Positions 1-21,932 of a DNA stretch of 64,000 nt are shown here, in pieces; the first letter of the stretch is position 1, and each line of letters opens with the position of its first letter. A model generated the notes under the pieces. That model saw only the letters and a program-made list of their open reading frames with translations. It had not been told where the DNA came from and made no database searches. Both the position numbers and the translations under genes were made by a program. Origin of the DNA: Anabas testudineus (Eukaryota; Chordata; Actinopteri; Anabantiformes; Anabantidae); assembly GCF_900324465.2 (NCBI RefSeq), contig NC_046627.1, positions 19,783,022 to 19,847,021 on the forward strand, in the 5' to 3' direction.

Positions 1-355
1 AGCAGATTAACTTAGCCTTACAAAAAGACCAAATTACATTAGTAATCAGATGGACACTCACCTTAAGTTTTCAATTTAAGTTCATGGATATTAAGAAAGA
101 GTTCAAATGTCAATAAGGGAGCGTTTCTGTAACCTGTGTTAAAATGTGTGGACACCAGGTTATAGACTAGACCAGAAACATTAGATTGCATGAATGAAGA
201 AGGACTAAGATCACAGTGAAAGGAACAGATCAGGAATCATGTCCACCGCCTGCGCTGTAGTTTGAGTTTATAGAAATGAAATTGTGTTTCCCTCCACATA
301 CAGTCTCAATCGTGCTCATGATCAATCTTTCATTTTGGTTTCTCTGTTCTGCCAG

Positions 356-1633
356 ATGAATGCAACGCTCCGTCCATCCTTTTCCCAAATCGTAGCAAAG
401 CTGGAGAGGGCACAGGCTGACAGGAAACAGAAGGACGGGCCAGCAGTCAAAGGTGAGTCACCAAACAGTCTGCAAGCATCAGTGTAAACACAATATTTGT
501 TTCTGTAAAGTAAAACTAAATATCATCCAATGTGCTTTTGTTTTTCCTTTAAAGCTGTTCCTCCTGCAGTTTGTCCTCTGAGAAGGCGATCCTTCTGCCT
601 CCCATCAGATCCCTGCCTCGCCCGCAGCAAATCCGACATGCTTCACTCCCTGAACACGCCACCGTCTTCTGCTACGACAGCACCTCCTGCTCGAGTCAAC
701 CCCTTCTCCCAGAGGGAGGACCTGAAAGGCGGCAAGATCAAGCTGTTCGACACTCCCAGCAAGTCCGTCATCTCCCTCACCTTCACCCTCCCCCCTCCGC
801 CAGACTGTGACGTTCCCTCTGAGGACGACAGCTGTGAGGTGCCCAGGAGGCACAGGCGCTGCCACTCGCTGCCTTGCACACCTCCTCCCTACATCACATC
901 TGCACAGAGCAATGTCCTCACCGAGGAGGAGTCCCCGTTTGCAACGGACACTGTAAACGGTGACATGAATGGAGGGAGCGAGGAGGAGAGCCTGTTGGGT
1001 GGAGAGAAGGAGATCAGGGAGGAGAGTGGGAGTGACTCCGGTCTTCCTCTGTCCTTTGAGCCCCTGTCACTGGACCAAGAGAAGGAGGATGAGGAGCCAA
1101 TGGACTGCACCAGCTCCCCGGACACGCAAAACGGCGCTTCATCTCCTTACTCCAAACTCTCACCTCCTCCCTCCACTCCTCCCTTCTCAAATGGCTTGGG
1201 CTCCGCCAACTCCAACGGGCCTCCGTGCCTGCCTCCTCTTTCTCATTTGGACAACAACAATGTGGTCGTGAGTCGACCGCTGGGTTGGAGCACCCCCAAC
1301 ACCAACGCCTCCGCCACAGCCAGCTACAACGGCTACCACTCCCCACCCAACGACCCCGCGGGGTCGTCCCCATTCGGCTCTGGCAGCGGCCACTCTCTGG
1401 ACCAGGAAGAGGTGATCTCCTGTCCCGGCTGCTGCCTCGCTGGTCTTCGCTTCCCTTCGGTTTGTCTCCGAGCTCCACCGCGTAGAAACCCCTACAAGAA
1501 CCTGAACAGGGACCATGCAGCCTCACGCGGGCTACTGTGTGCAGGACCCAAAGGCCTGCCACCCTCCCCTACCCCTACAACCACCACCACCAGCCTGGAG
1601 CCGGGACTCGCCTTGCCAGGGGCGCAGACATAA
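356..1633 (+). CDS. tesk1: Testis-specific kinase 1 (TESK1), C-terminal exons only
   Basis: Two exons are visible: 356-452 (acceptor gccag, donor gtgagt, ends in phase 1) and 555-1633 (acceptor tttaaag, stop TAA at 1631-1633). The first carries the end of the kinase domain, with the subdomain XI motif LRPSF. The second encodes the long proline/serine-rich tail: the SLPSD-like/LARSKSDM block, RVNPFSQREDLKGGKIKL, a cysteine cluster CPGCC and the C-terminus LPGAQT. These blocks match the order of the TESK1 tail as I remember it from human (VNPFSLREDLRGGKIKLLDTPSK, CPGCC, LPGARS). TESK1 is a dual-specificity kinase that phosphorylates cofilin and regulates actin. The catalytic core lies left of the window. 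391 residues are visible. TESK2 is less likely because of the tail match and the 9p13.3-type neighbours. Confidence 0.9.
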
Positions 1634-3394
1634 ACCTCGACCTCCCAACACCAAATACATGGGTGTGGTAACTCTGCACCAAAAGATCTTCCCTGGAAAT
1701 TAAGTGGCTCTTCTTAAAATTTGCACAGATTTTAATGCAGCAATACACAACTTAATTTCCAGACATACTTTTTGGTGCAGAGGAGATTCAGAGTGTCCAG
1801 ACTGGTTTCCTAAAACACACTTGACTCTCTCCATGAATGCTGGGAGACAAGTCTGGTGTCTTTTTGCTGGTGACTTTATTTGTGTCGCCCTCTGCTGGGC
1901 TGAGGGTGTCACAACTTCAGACGTCAGCAGTGCCTGCATCGATCTGACTGATGGGCCGCGTCCAGAACTGATCAGCATGTAAACACTCCAGTTTGGGGCC
2001 CAGTCTGTCCGATCGTGTACACTCACAGATGTAAAGGTCCTTATGACTGATGATGCTTAATGAGGAATGTTAAGCTTAGTATTATAACTGTTCCAATCAT
2101 TTTTTGATGTTTTGTGCTGTTTCTGAATGAACAGGCAGTTTTTTTTTGTTGTTTTTTTTTTTTTTTCTTTAATGTCTTTAATTATCAAGAGGTGTATGGT
2201 GCACTGCAGTGTGTGTGTGTGTGATGTCAAAATAAGTCAGTGTGTGAGGCTGGAGATGTATGTTTGAGTGTGTGTGCTGTACACCATTCCTATGACCAAT
2301 TTTGTTGCTGTATGGTCTTTCTCAGCCCTTCTGGTTGCCTCGTTAAGCACTTCAACTGTATTACTGTTTAATAAGGAAGCTATTGATATCATTATTACTT
2401 TTGAGAATGAATGGTCAAAAGACCTTAAGAGATGTACAGATTCTTATTATTTAATGATGGCAATGAATAAAAAGATAGAATGCAGTGACGTCTTTCTCAT
2501 GTTTGTGTTTTTAACCATGCTGCTGCCTCTTCTCAGATATCTCGAACATCCACCCAGAGGATGAATTTTAATAACTTTACTTTTTGCCTGTTTAACCATA
2601 AATAAGGTCAAATGTTTGATTTCTCTAATACGTTATAACCAAACTAGCTGCAAACCTACTGTAGTGTACCTGTTTAGTGCTAATTAACAAATGCCAGCAT
2701 GGTAACACACTAAAATAAATTGATGAACATGTTGGTATTTAGCTTGTTAGTACAGTATACACAGCAAGATGCAATTAGATATGTACAACATTTAGTAGTT
2801 TTTCCCCTTCGATGTATTAAAGAGAGCTCTGAATACATCCATATTTTATTCCCACCTGATGACTGGATCAGGTGTGACTGGATAAAACAATGTGGAAACA
2901 TCTATGTAGTTTGGTTAAATGTTAAGTTATATAGTTATATAAAAGTTACATCTCAAAGTCTTTATGGTGCTTTTTTGTGGTCAGGGTTTAGGTTTCCATT
3001 AGAGTAGTTAAATCTTCTGGTCTTAAAACAGGAAAATAAATCAGGTGGAGTTCAGTAAAACTTCCCTTTGGTATTTTTTTTAATGATAATGAAAACAACC
3101 TCAAACTATCAGTCTAATTTTTTCCCTTGTCCTCTTCTTTAAGTAGATTACAACCCTTCCTCTCTCTTACAAAATCACTGTCCTTCAATTAAATCCTTAT
3201 CCCTCTCCTCCCCTTCCACCCTCCTGCTCACTCCAGTCTATCGTTCTCCCCTGCTGCTTGTTCCACATACTCCTGTGTCTTCACAGAAGTGTTTTTGTGC
3301 TCCTTTAAAGGGACTCCTTTACTTCCAGTACTGCCTGGCTGTAGTTATGACCATCACAGTCTTGCTCACTTGATCCAGAGGTTACTAGGTTGTC
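1634..3394. other. tesk1 3' UTR and intergenic DNA
   Basis: The tesk1 3' UTR begins here. The first plausible poly(A) signal is AATAAA at 2466-2471. Poly-T runs lie near 2138-2168. A pyrimidine-rich stretch near 3120-3250 precedes the cytokine receptor gene. The short open frames between 1700 and 3007 lack splice context or recognisable motifs, and I see no further gene. Confidence 0.6.
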
Positions 3395-5043
3395 ATGTGG
3401 ACATCAGGTGTAACTAAGGGGAGGTTGAGAGCACAGGTGGGTCTCAGTGTCATGGTCGTCCTGTTCATTAATGGTGAGTACGGAGCTTATTCATTTAGTT
3501 TAAGTGTTTTTACTTGGACTATTCTGTAGCCGTGTGTCTGTCTCTCTCCTTTGTGACTCTCAGTCCTTCTACGTGTTATCAAAGTTGTGACAATCAGACT
3601 TAACGGGTCAATGAGCATCTGTGTGTACGCGCTATTTTGGTGTACGAGTTCGTGTGATCTTTCCAGGGTCGACTGGGTTAGTCTGTTACACTGCAGTGGA
3701 ATCGCTGGACTTAGGCTGCCTCCTGCAGTGGGATTGTCCCCACGCCAGTCCTAATACCACCTACACTGTGCAGACAAAGACACAGGGGTAAGAGACTTAC
3801 TCTCACTTCGTAGTTACCATTTGCGTTGGTTCAGCACCTTTTTTAAAAACATGTTTAGAAACTTCTATTTTCTTGAACAGGTTCAGTGTCACACATGACT
3901 AATGTTTTCCCGCTGAATCCAAACGATACAAACACAGTAACCCAGACTTGTTAAAATGTAAAAAACATTCAATGTGATTTCAATGTTCTGACATTTTAAC
4001 ATAAATCATAAACACATTGGCTCTTATTTATGTTGCCTATGACATTTATGAATTGATCTTGGGGGGAAACATGTCTTAAATTATTTTGTTGTCAGTGTGA
4101 ATATGACTATTGTTAAATGTCATTTCCTATATATATTTTTTTATTTATGGGGAAAAATATGATCCGTTTCATCACCTGCATGTTGCTTGTGTACCTTTGT
4201 GTTGCAGGGACCCCTGGCAGGACGTCGCGTGGTGCGTTTGGGTTTCGTCTCACAGCTGTGACATCTCTCAGGTCTTTTCAAACTTCGAGCTGTACAACAT
4301 GATCCGTCTCGGAGTCCACCTCAGCCCCATCTCCACTGTCTGGATCAAGCCACGCAAGTTCGACTACAGTGATTTCAGTCAGTGACTGAAAGCCACAGAC
4401 TTCTGTTTTTCTTGTCTTTAATTTTAAAATGAACTACTGATAAGTTTCCCAGCATGTCCCCATGTTTTCACTGGGATGAAAACCTGCAGGCTCTGTGATC
4501 CATGCTTTAAAAGTCTACGTTAGTGTGTGATTATGTGACAGTAGGTATCGCCACGTAATTAATGCTGAGCTTTAAGATAATTAACAGCTCTCTCTCTGTC
4601 CACTCCAGCTTTCAGCCCTCCCTCTGTGTCAGTCTCTCTGAACGATGACCTGCTGCTTGTGAAGGTGCAGTTCCCGTGCGCTGCCAACAGGAGGTGCTCC
4701 ATGCAGAGGTGCTGTCCCATCACTGAAATGATTGACCCCTGGACAACAGTGACTGTGTACAACACGCTCAACCACTCTGAACACCAGGTCCTTACACAGT
4801 TATCCAAGTTGTTTAAATTTATTTCAAAATAGTATTGTTATGACATTTCACAAAAAAAAAAAGAACTTGTTGCCTTTCAAACATTCACATCCTGTAGACT
4901 AAGGATCATATAGAAATGTGCAGCTGCCAGGGGTGGAAGAAGAATTGAGATCCCTAACGCCAGGAACAGTAGCAACCACATTTTAAAATATGACCTAAGT
5001 TATATAACTATAACTACAATGGCTGCACCATGTGTTATACATG

Positions 5044-5109
<66 letters not shown>

Positions 5110-6513
5110 ATTATTAGTGATGCATTAAAGCAGTACTATAATGTTACAGTAGATTTGTGATATTACTGTTTATATGGTGTTGGTAATTTCATCTTTAAAT
5201 ATGGACAAAGTTACTAACTCATATCTTTTGTATTAAACATTTTAATCTGTGCAAATAACAGCAGCAGCTGAGGGGTAAGATGTGGAAGTAGCAGAATAAA
5301 AATCTATGTAGTGGGAAGTACAGTATAAGTATAAGTACAATGAAGTGTTCAAGTAAATAAACTTTGCTGCTTTACACACGGAGCTCTCTTTGCTCTGATT
5401 GTTTCTATCTTGTGTGTTTGTCTCACAGACTCGTACAGTTTGGACCCAGGAGGTCGTGTCCTACGTCGATTTCTCTGGTTTGTCTCCGGGTCAGAGCTAC
5501 TGCGCCGTGGCTAACTTCTCTTTTCCCACCTTTTCCATGGCTGCCTCCCCAAAATCTGCCCCTCAGTGTGTCGAGACAGTTTCCAAATCAGGTGAGAGCC
5601 AACCACACTGGATTTTATGTGATGACGTGAGCATGATAGATTGTTTTCATTGCTCAGTTGCAGTGTTTTACCTTAAAAGAATATAAAATATTTTGTCCTG
5701 TATGAAACCAGGACAATGAAAGAACGGAATAAAAATTACAGTGCACTGCAGAAATGTGAGTGAATGGTTCCAAATGTAATAAAAGGAAAGACAAATTCCT
5801 AAATCTCTTTGCAAATAAAGATTAAGTTGGAGCAGACTGGTTGTTTCTGCTTGTTTTGATCCAGATATGCAGGGCACACAAGCTGAATGCTGATTGTTTG
5901 CTGAGGTTTAATTTTTTAATCCACCTCTTAAACAAAGTCCAAAGGGCTCTTTAAATCTCCTGCAGCTCCTTAGTTCACACAGAGAGGGAAATTATTCACT
6001 GTTGCTTGTGCACTTGTTCAACCTAAATGTGTTTTCTCTTGACAGGCCTGTTGCCTGTGCTGTGTCTGGGCATCGGTCTGACTTCTCTGCTCCTTGTTAC
6101 ACTTCTCACTGTGTTCCTGAAAAAAACAAGACGACCTGCACCAGCCACAGAGAATCAAGCCAAGCCTCCAGTAGGATTTAATTCGTCGTCTCCCTTTCTG
6201 TGCCTGTGATATAAACCTACACTCCCAGTTTCTCCTTGTCAGATGTTCCCAGCTGATATATTTAATGTTTCTTTATCACTAGGTGTCTATTCAGGATCAA
6301 GTTTCGCTGCTCCCGCTGTCCCTGGTCCCACTCGACCCTTGTGACATCCACGTGGAGTTGGATGATGACCACATCTCTACTGAGTCCTCCTCCAGTCTTC
6401 CCTCCAACCAGGACCAGGCCTCCACGTGTGGAGAGCTGGAGCTGGAGCGAGGCCTGGACTCTGGCATCAGCATCCCACCTGTGTCTCAGTCCTCTGATGA
6501 GACATGTGGGTGA
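3395..6513 (+). CDS. Class II cytokine receptor family (CRFB) single-pass membrane receptor
   Basis: Seven exons: 3395-3473, 3667-3787, 4208-4377, 4609-4787, 5429-5591, 6046-6170 and 6283-6513, giving 355 residues. The intron phases are 1-2-1-0-1-0, the arrangement known for class II cytokine receptor genes. The N-terminus is a signal peptide. The start at 3395 is chosen over the in-frame ATG at 3452 because it gives a longer leader, with the hydrophobic core VGLSVMVVLFI. Two fibronectin-like modules follow (LQWDCP and SPISTVWIKP in the first; paired cysteines and LSPGQSYC in the second). A membrane segment at about 239-262 is followed by KKTRR and a 93-residue acidic, serine-rich tail with ESSSS and DSGIS. 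The tail is short, suggesting an accessory or R2-like chain, but the ligand cannot be read from sequence. Tissue factor is a related alternative, though its tail is usually much shorter. Confidence 0.83.
5045..5107. repeat. (TA)n microsatellite
   Basis: About 63 bases of uninterrupted TA lie in intron 4 of the cytokine receptor gene. Length polymorphism is likely. Confidence 0.95.
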
Positions 6514-6717
6514 AATGGGCAGTGAAAGACAGAGAGGCATTTTAACATGACCCACTGAGTCCTGAAGAAAGGTCCGGATGAAATGTGTTAAAAGCAGCAG
6601 TTCAACTCAAACATCCACATGATGAATGGGGGAAAACACAGGAGCTGATGATAAGTCCATCAGGCTGTTACAGCTGATCAGAGATGCTGCATATTAATAT
6701 CAGCACATACATTGACC

Positions 6718-6727
6718 AATAAATAAA
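6718..6727 (+). promoter_or_regulatory. Poly(A) signal of the cytokine receptor gene
   Basis: Two overlapping AATAAA hexamers lie about 205 bases after the stop codon of the CRFB gene. They are the first such signals downstream, so they are its likely 3' end. Confidence 0.5.
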
Positions 6728-7188
6728 AAGAAAAAGGCAGCACAGAAATGCCAAAGACTGTTCTGTAACCATTTCTATAAAATTAAGTGGGAGGAGGTGG
6801 ATAACAGGAATAAGGAGAAATCCTAAATCATTTTGGTCATTTTCAACAAAAAGAAGTTCATATTTCAGTAAAACATAATGACACTGACTGTACTGTACTG
6901 TCCTCAGTAAAAATAATCAAAAAACATATTCAAATAATTGGCAGAATATGAATTTGCTGGTTCCAGCCAATGAATTCTAAGGATTTATTGTTCTTTAATT
7001 TCTAGTAATGTTAGTTGGACAAAATGAGCTCAAGAAGACAATACTTAGGGTTTCAGGACTGTAACATTTGTAAGCAGCAGGGTCCTGAAGCGAGTTTCAA
7101 ACCCCACCAGAGAAAATTGCTGCCATGTTTTTAGTAAGAGCGATGTACGTCTATGACTTCCTGGTCTTCTGTGCATGACCTTGACCTT

Positions 7189-7820
7189 TCAGTCTTGTTG
7201 AGCCTCTGCACTATAAGGCAGCACGCTGTAGGGAGTCTGTCTTCTCATCCCCTGGGCCACCAGATGACCTCCAACGCTGTCCTTCTGTTCAACTGGCATG
7301 AGGATATAGAAATGTGGCTCTAGACTTTAAACGTATGAGCACAATCCTCTGTCAGAGTCCGATGTGAGTCAGAGTGCTGCGTGAAGGTGGGCAGAGAACC
7401 GGCTGCTGAGTGACACTTACCAATGAAGCACAGATAGTTTATCTGACGCCGCCAAACGGAGCTGTGTTTTTCTGGTGTACTTGCATGTCCACGATAAAAT
7501 CTAAATCTGGCTGCGGTTCTTCGCTTGCAGCCTCTCGTGCTGAGGTCCAGTGCCACTCAACAGGCCAGTCCAAAACCATAAACTTCATAAACAAGAACTA
7601 GGAAAACTTGTGACCCCCCACATGCAGCCAACAGCTACTTCATGCTGCCTTTTTCCCCCCCGTGATAACAAAGGGTTGTTCTTTCTGTCATTCATTCCTC
7701 TGAAATGTTTCTGACTCACAGCCTCTTATCCGTGACCGACACCTCGTTCTTCCTCCTTCTTGAAAACAAGGAACATCTTGACATCGTGCTTTTCTGCCTC
7801 CTGTTTTGCTGGTGTTGCAT
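7189..7820 (-). CDS. Candidate small three-exon gene, unrecognised
   Basis: On the minus strand three exons join in one frame through good splice sites: 7820-7720 (from an ATG, donor gtgagt, phase 2), 7539-7421 (acceptor cctcag, donor gtaagt, phase 1) and 7319-7189 (acceptor gtctag, stop TGA at 7189-7191). The product would be 116 residues. It is very basic in the first half (FSRRRKNE, CKRRTAARFRF) and ends VLPYSAEAQQD. The frame is open upstream of the ATG, so more 5' coding sequence is possible. A poly(A) signal (AATAAA on the minus strand) lies at 6989-6984. I recognise no family or domain. Three matched phases argue for a real gene, but each open frame is short enough to occur by chance. 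Confidence 0.27.
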
Positions 7821-9388
7821 TCTTTCCGCAACATTGAGGAGGCCTTGGGGGTTTGGCTTTCCAACATTGTTTGTTTCTCCTACTACCTTTTCCAGAGTCC
7901 ACAGAGAGCAGAGGGGTTATCCAAAGCTCCACACACTGCTCACACTGTGGAGCCATGATTCACGTACGAAGCAAAAAAGTTGGCTTGTGCGAATGAGCAC
8001 CTGATTCCACAGTGGTTGAGCTGCTGTTCCCTCCAGCACCCAGAAGTGTGCAGTACGTGTGTGTGTCGCCTTTCCTGCTGTTTGTCAGTGCGATGGATTC
8101 AATTTGTGTGTGTGTGTTCTGTGTATTTGTTGGTTTGCACTCCTGTGGGATGTTATAGCTCACTGATTTCTGTGGTGACCTTGATCCTCTGTCGGATCAC
8201 GAGCTTTGCACTTGAAACTCATCTTTTATATCAATGACACACGGGAGGAGGTTCATGCAAACACTCAACAAAGTTGATAACAAATTGTGTAATAACCCAA
8301 ACTTTTATCACTCTTTGAACTGTAAATATGTGCGAACGTTATTGAATCACGGTTGATAAGAGGCTGTGGACACACTTACAAACACAGTGTGTTTGAGTGA
8401 GTTGTGTTTATGTTCAGGGGTTTAATCTGTGTGTAATAAATGAGATTTGTTTTGCATTTATGTTACTACCTGAATTAAAAAAACTACTACTGAGTGGAGT
8501 GGTTTGTTACTATAGTGGAGATACAAACGAGAAGAATAAGAACATAACACGAGGCTCAAGTGTGGCTCAACTTGGTGCCCTGTTGATCCGTCCCTGAATA
8601 ATACTATGATGCAGTTTAATACAGCAGCTCTGTAATAAGAAGGTTTTAATAGTGTGTCAGTGAATTTCCAGAGGTGAAACACCGGGTGGTTTTAATCTCA
8701 CAGATTAGTTTCACTTTATTTACTACAGGACTGTTTTAGTAAGCTGTACACAATAAACTGGCAGCTGTATAAGTGTATACGTTTCTGAGACTGAGTCAAA
8801 CCTCTGAACATTTTAAGCTACATTTCTTAAAGGTTTGTCTGGATCTACTTTATGGTATGTGATGTTTGTTTTCAGTTGCAGTGTTGGTGTTAAACCGAAG
8901 AAGCTAACGTCTGGATTTAAGGGTGAAGAGTTTAAGCTGACGGGACTCATTTGTGCACAGTAGTAATTAAAACAGTTCTCAGTTGTTCTGTTGTCATACA
9001 GGTGCCACATTTAAAGAGTGAAAATGAATTAGAGGTTAATTGTTTTTTTAATCAGTGGCTGTATGTGACACAAACTCAGACTCAATGTGTAGCTTGTGCT
9101 TAGTTGAACTGAACCAGCTTCTCTTTCAGGTCTAAGCAGGAAATGCTTAGTCACTCGTTCAGTGACTCATCAACCCTCTGGGGGTTCATCTTGTTTCTAC
9201 CCCCAGCATACACGGTATGACCACAACTGGACAGCAATGCTCAATTAAGAACCACGTTGTGCACCATAAACACTGCATAGCAGCACTTTTTTGGGCTAAA
9301 ATGTTGAAAAATAGACATTGAAATACAAGTTGAGTTTAAAAAACACAAACGGCCAATACATTCGGTTGTATCAACAGTTTTTTTTTTT
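7821..9388. other. Intergenic region, one minus-strand TATA-like site
   Basis: A TATAAAA sequence on the minus strand at 8230-8224 could serve the candidate gene at 7189-7820. The first ATG after it (7956-7954) opens a different 76-codon frame, so the link is weak. The rest, including the short frames at 8397-9010, shows no exon structure I can support. Confidence 0.4.
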
Positions 9389-9394
9389 TTTATT
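9389..9394 (-). promoter_or_regulatory. Poly(A) signal of pik3c3
   Basis: AATAAA on the minus strand, about 225 bases beyond the pik3c3 stop codon. It is the first hexamer downstream of the stop and fits a short 3' UTR. Confidence 0.55.
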
Positions 9395-9619
9395 TGGCCT
9401 TACAATTCATTCAATAATTAATATACATTATATATATATACACATGAGCAAACAAAGACGTCCATGTCCCTGTTTAGCCACCTTGCAGTAAAAGTTGGCA
9501 GTGCATTCTTGGCCTTTTAACAGTGTCGCTGGGTTTCTTTACTTCATCCTCTTCACACACGGCATCAGTCAGGTCAAAAAAACAAAAAACAAATCTTGAT
9601 CCAGTTCTTCAGAAGTCTC

Positions 9620-19321
<9,702 letters not shown>

Positions 19322-21884
19322 CTTCCGACGGGAAAACACTAGATTTTACCCAAAAACCTGACGACTTCAACATCAAATCCGGGACGGTTATGTCAGACTT
19401 TGCGAGCGGTTGGTGTTGCGGCAAGGCCTCGGATCAGCATAAAAACACTTCTCGAAATAACGCGTGAAACCAGGCCCCAAAACCCGAGTCCTTGTCAATC
19501 TGTACAGCGGATTATAAAGATGACTTTGTGTCCCAGTGTTCACGGTAAAGACATTATTTTAATGCTGTCTCACCGGGCATGATTTGATGTTTTTGATAGC
19601 TACACAACAACACAGCAGCAACCGAAATATACAGTCAGGCCGGAGCAGTCGATTACCGCTGCAGTGAAGCAGAGATACTATATAGTCGATCGTTGTTTCA
19701 GGGATCGATTGATCGAGTCTGGGTGGCAGCAGTAGGAAGTACAGCATGCTTATTAAAGGTGTAATACACCAAAAAATTCAGATGCTTTGAGTATAATTAT
19801 GGCCATTAGTTGCATTATGTGATAAAATAAAATAAGATTTTGTGTACTATAGGTTATAGTTTTTTGCTTCATTACTTAATTTGACATACAAATACTTGTA
19901 AGAGTGATAACAATATTTCCCTATTAATATCAATATAAAACAATAATATAAATCAACCAAACCTTTATAAAGATGTTCAAAAATGTATCCAATGTTGCAT
20001 TTTCCCATTGTTTTCCTTTATTTTCTGTGTCACCAGATCTTGGAAATGTTTGTGGCACTTAAAGAGCAATCACTGATTTCCAGGAATAACACAACATAAT
20101 ATTTAACTTAATACTATTCATGTACACGCACATCCCTAACTAGAACCACTTTGAGAAAGTTGAAAATTGGTGATCTCACCCTTTCAAAGAGGCCTATGAC
20201 ATTTGACAAAACAATCCAAACTCAAGGCCTGCTTGCATATTCTTCTGGAGATTTCAAGCATGTGACATGGTCTTCATCAGTAGATAAAGTTTGTACATTT
20301 TGCCTAAGAACTGAGGAGGAATGCTAATTCTTGACATTAGAAATAGTTGTTGACTAAACAATCCCAACTCTGGGACCCCAAACTAGATTTTACTGGAGCT
20401 TTCAACTGTCACATAACATGATATGAAAACTCCAGAATTTAAGATAGTGGATCAACTGGATTGGGAATATTATGTACTATACTTTTGATGAATTACCCAT
20501 TTAATATTAAAACCTGTTGAATATAATAACTATCAGAGTGTGTTATAGACTTATATCTTTTGTAAAGTGTGTGTATATTCATTATGTTATGAATTGGCAT
20601 TTTAGTGACTGTCTGTGTGGAAGATATTTAATTCAAATGATAATGTCCTGACAAAAACAGTTGTCTTATCAAAGATTACAGATGCCAAATGTGATGATTC
20701 AGTTCATGTCTCATGAACCTTGAGAACAGAATTTTCCCCCCAATTAAAATGCCTTTGCCACCAATTAAGTGCATAATGCATGAAGAGCAGTAGGCGTGTG
20801 GCAGGAAAATCCTCATCTTTTGTTTTGACGAGGTCCTCCCTTCTCATCAGCACTGATGACATTAGTCTGGGACTTACAGGCTCTGAAGAAGTCAGCACCA
20901 CCTGAACTTGCACTTTTCATAAAACCAGTGTTAAGAGGCAACTGTGAGTCATACACAGTGAGCGAATGAAGATGTACCCCTGACTGATGACGGACATCTA
21001 GAGGACTATCAAAACTCTCTGGCCACTCTGGGGGTACCAGAGACAAGACACATAAAACACCACGTTATGAGACATGAGGGCGTCCTGCGAGAGGCTTGAG
21101 CAGATTTTTCCTATGATCTAGCACTTCAGGCTACAGATACCAAACAAGTGGAAGAAGATGAGCTAATGTTTTATTGGCCAAGGGAGTGATACAGTGCCGC
21201 ACTGTGAGGCCAGATCAAAATTTTTTTGATGTGATGAAGAAATATATATGCCTGCAGAACATACTAGAATCAAATAGAAGTACTCAGGAGTAAAAGAAGA
21301 ATCCAATAACAAGGTATGGACTAAATAATGTACATAGGTAAGCTAGTACCATGGAATCAATTTGTAAGAATCTGCACCTGTATTCATTCATTCATTCAGG
21401 TATTCTTAAACATGTCACCTGTACATTTATACAAACAAGGGCACACTGTATGCAGCAGCCGCACATCAAATTACCCTGCAGATCTTCTACTGTGCATTGT
21501 GACTATAGACAACATTTGTTTATTTGTGTGTTGTCATAGATCAATATTGAGGCCTGTGTTATATATGTATTAGTCACATCTTCGGGTTGAATGGTGATGA
21601 ATCATGTTTGATAATTCCATCCCTCTCTCTCCTTCCCTTCTTAGACATCACCCCTTTCCCTTGCTCCCTGCACTTTCTCTCACCTCTCTCCTACCCTTCC
21701 CTCTCTTAGTCACCACATGGATGTGTCATTGTTTCTATCACTTTAGAGGTTCATGCCTGCTCAAGCACAAACCACCACCTCATTCCCAATGGATGGCACC
21801 GCTGACGCCTTCCACAGCCAGGCCTGTAGACCACATGACGGCGATAACCACACCTCCACGCTGTGGTCGTAAAGCCCCAGGATG
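19322..21884. other. pik3c3 upstream region and intergenic DNA
   Basis: The pik3c3 5' UTR and promoter should lie in the CpG-containing stretch 19322-19740. From 19741 to 21600 the DNA is AT-rich, with several short frames that have no splice context. A pyrimidine-rich tract is at 21618-21720. I see no gene here. Confidence 0.5.
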
Positions 21885-21890
21885 TATAAA
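21885..21890 (+). promoter_or_regulatory. TATA box of msmp
   Basis: TATAAA 48 bases upstream of the msmp ATG. A start of transcription near 21915 would leave a very short 5' UTR. Confidence 0.6.
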
Positions 21891-21932
21891 TTAGGATGCA
21901 AAGGGAGAAGAGGAACCAGAAACTGGTCAGAG

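Noticed and set aside
1014-1562. 182-codon minus-strand frame
   Set aside because: It lies wholly antisense to the conserved tesk1 tail exon and has no motif of its own.
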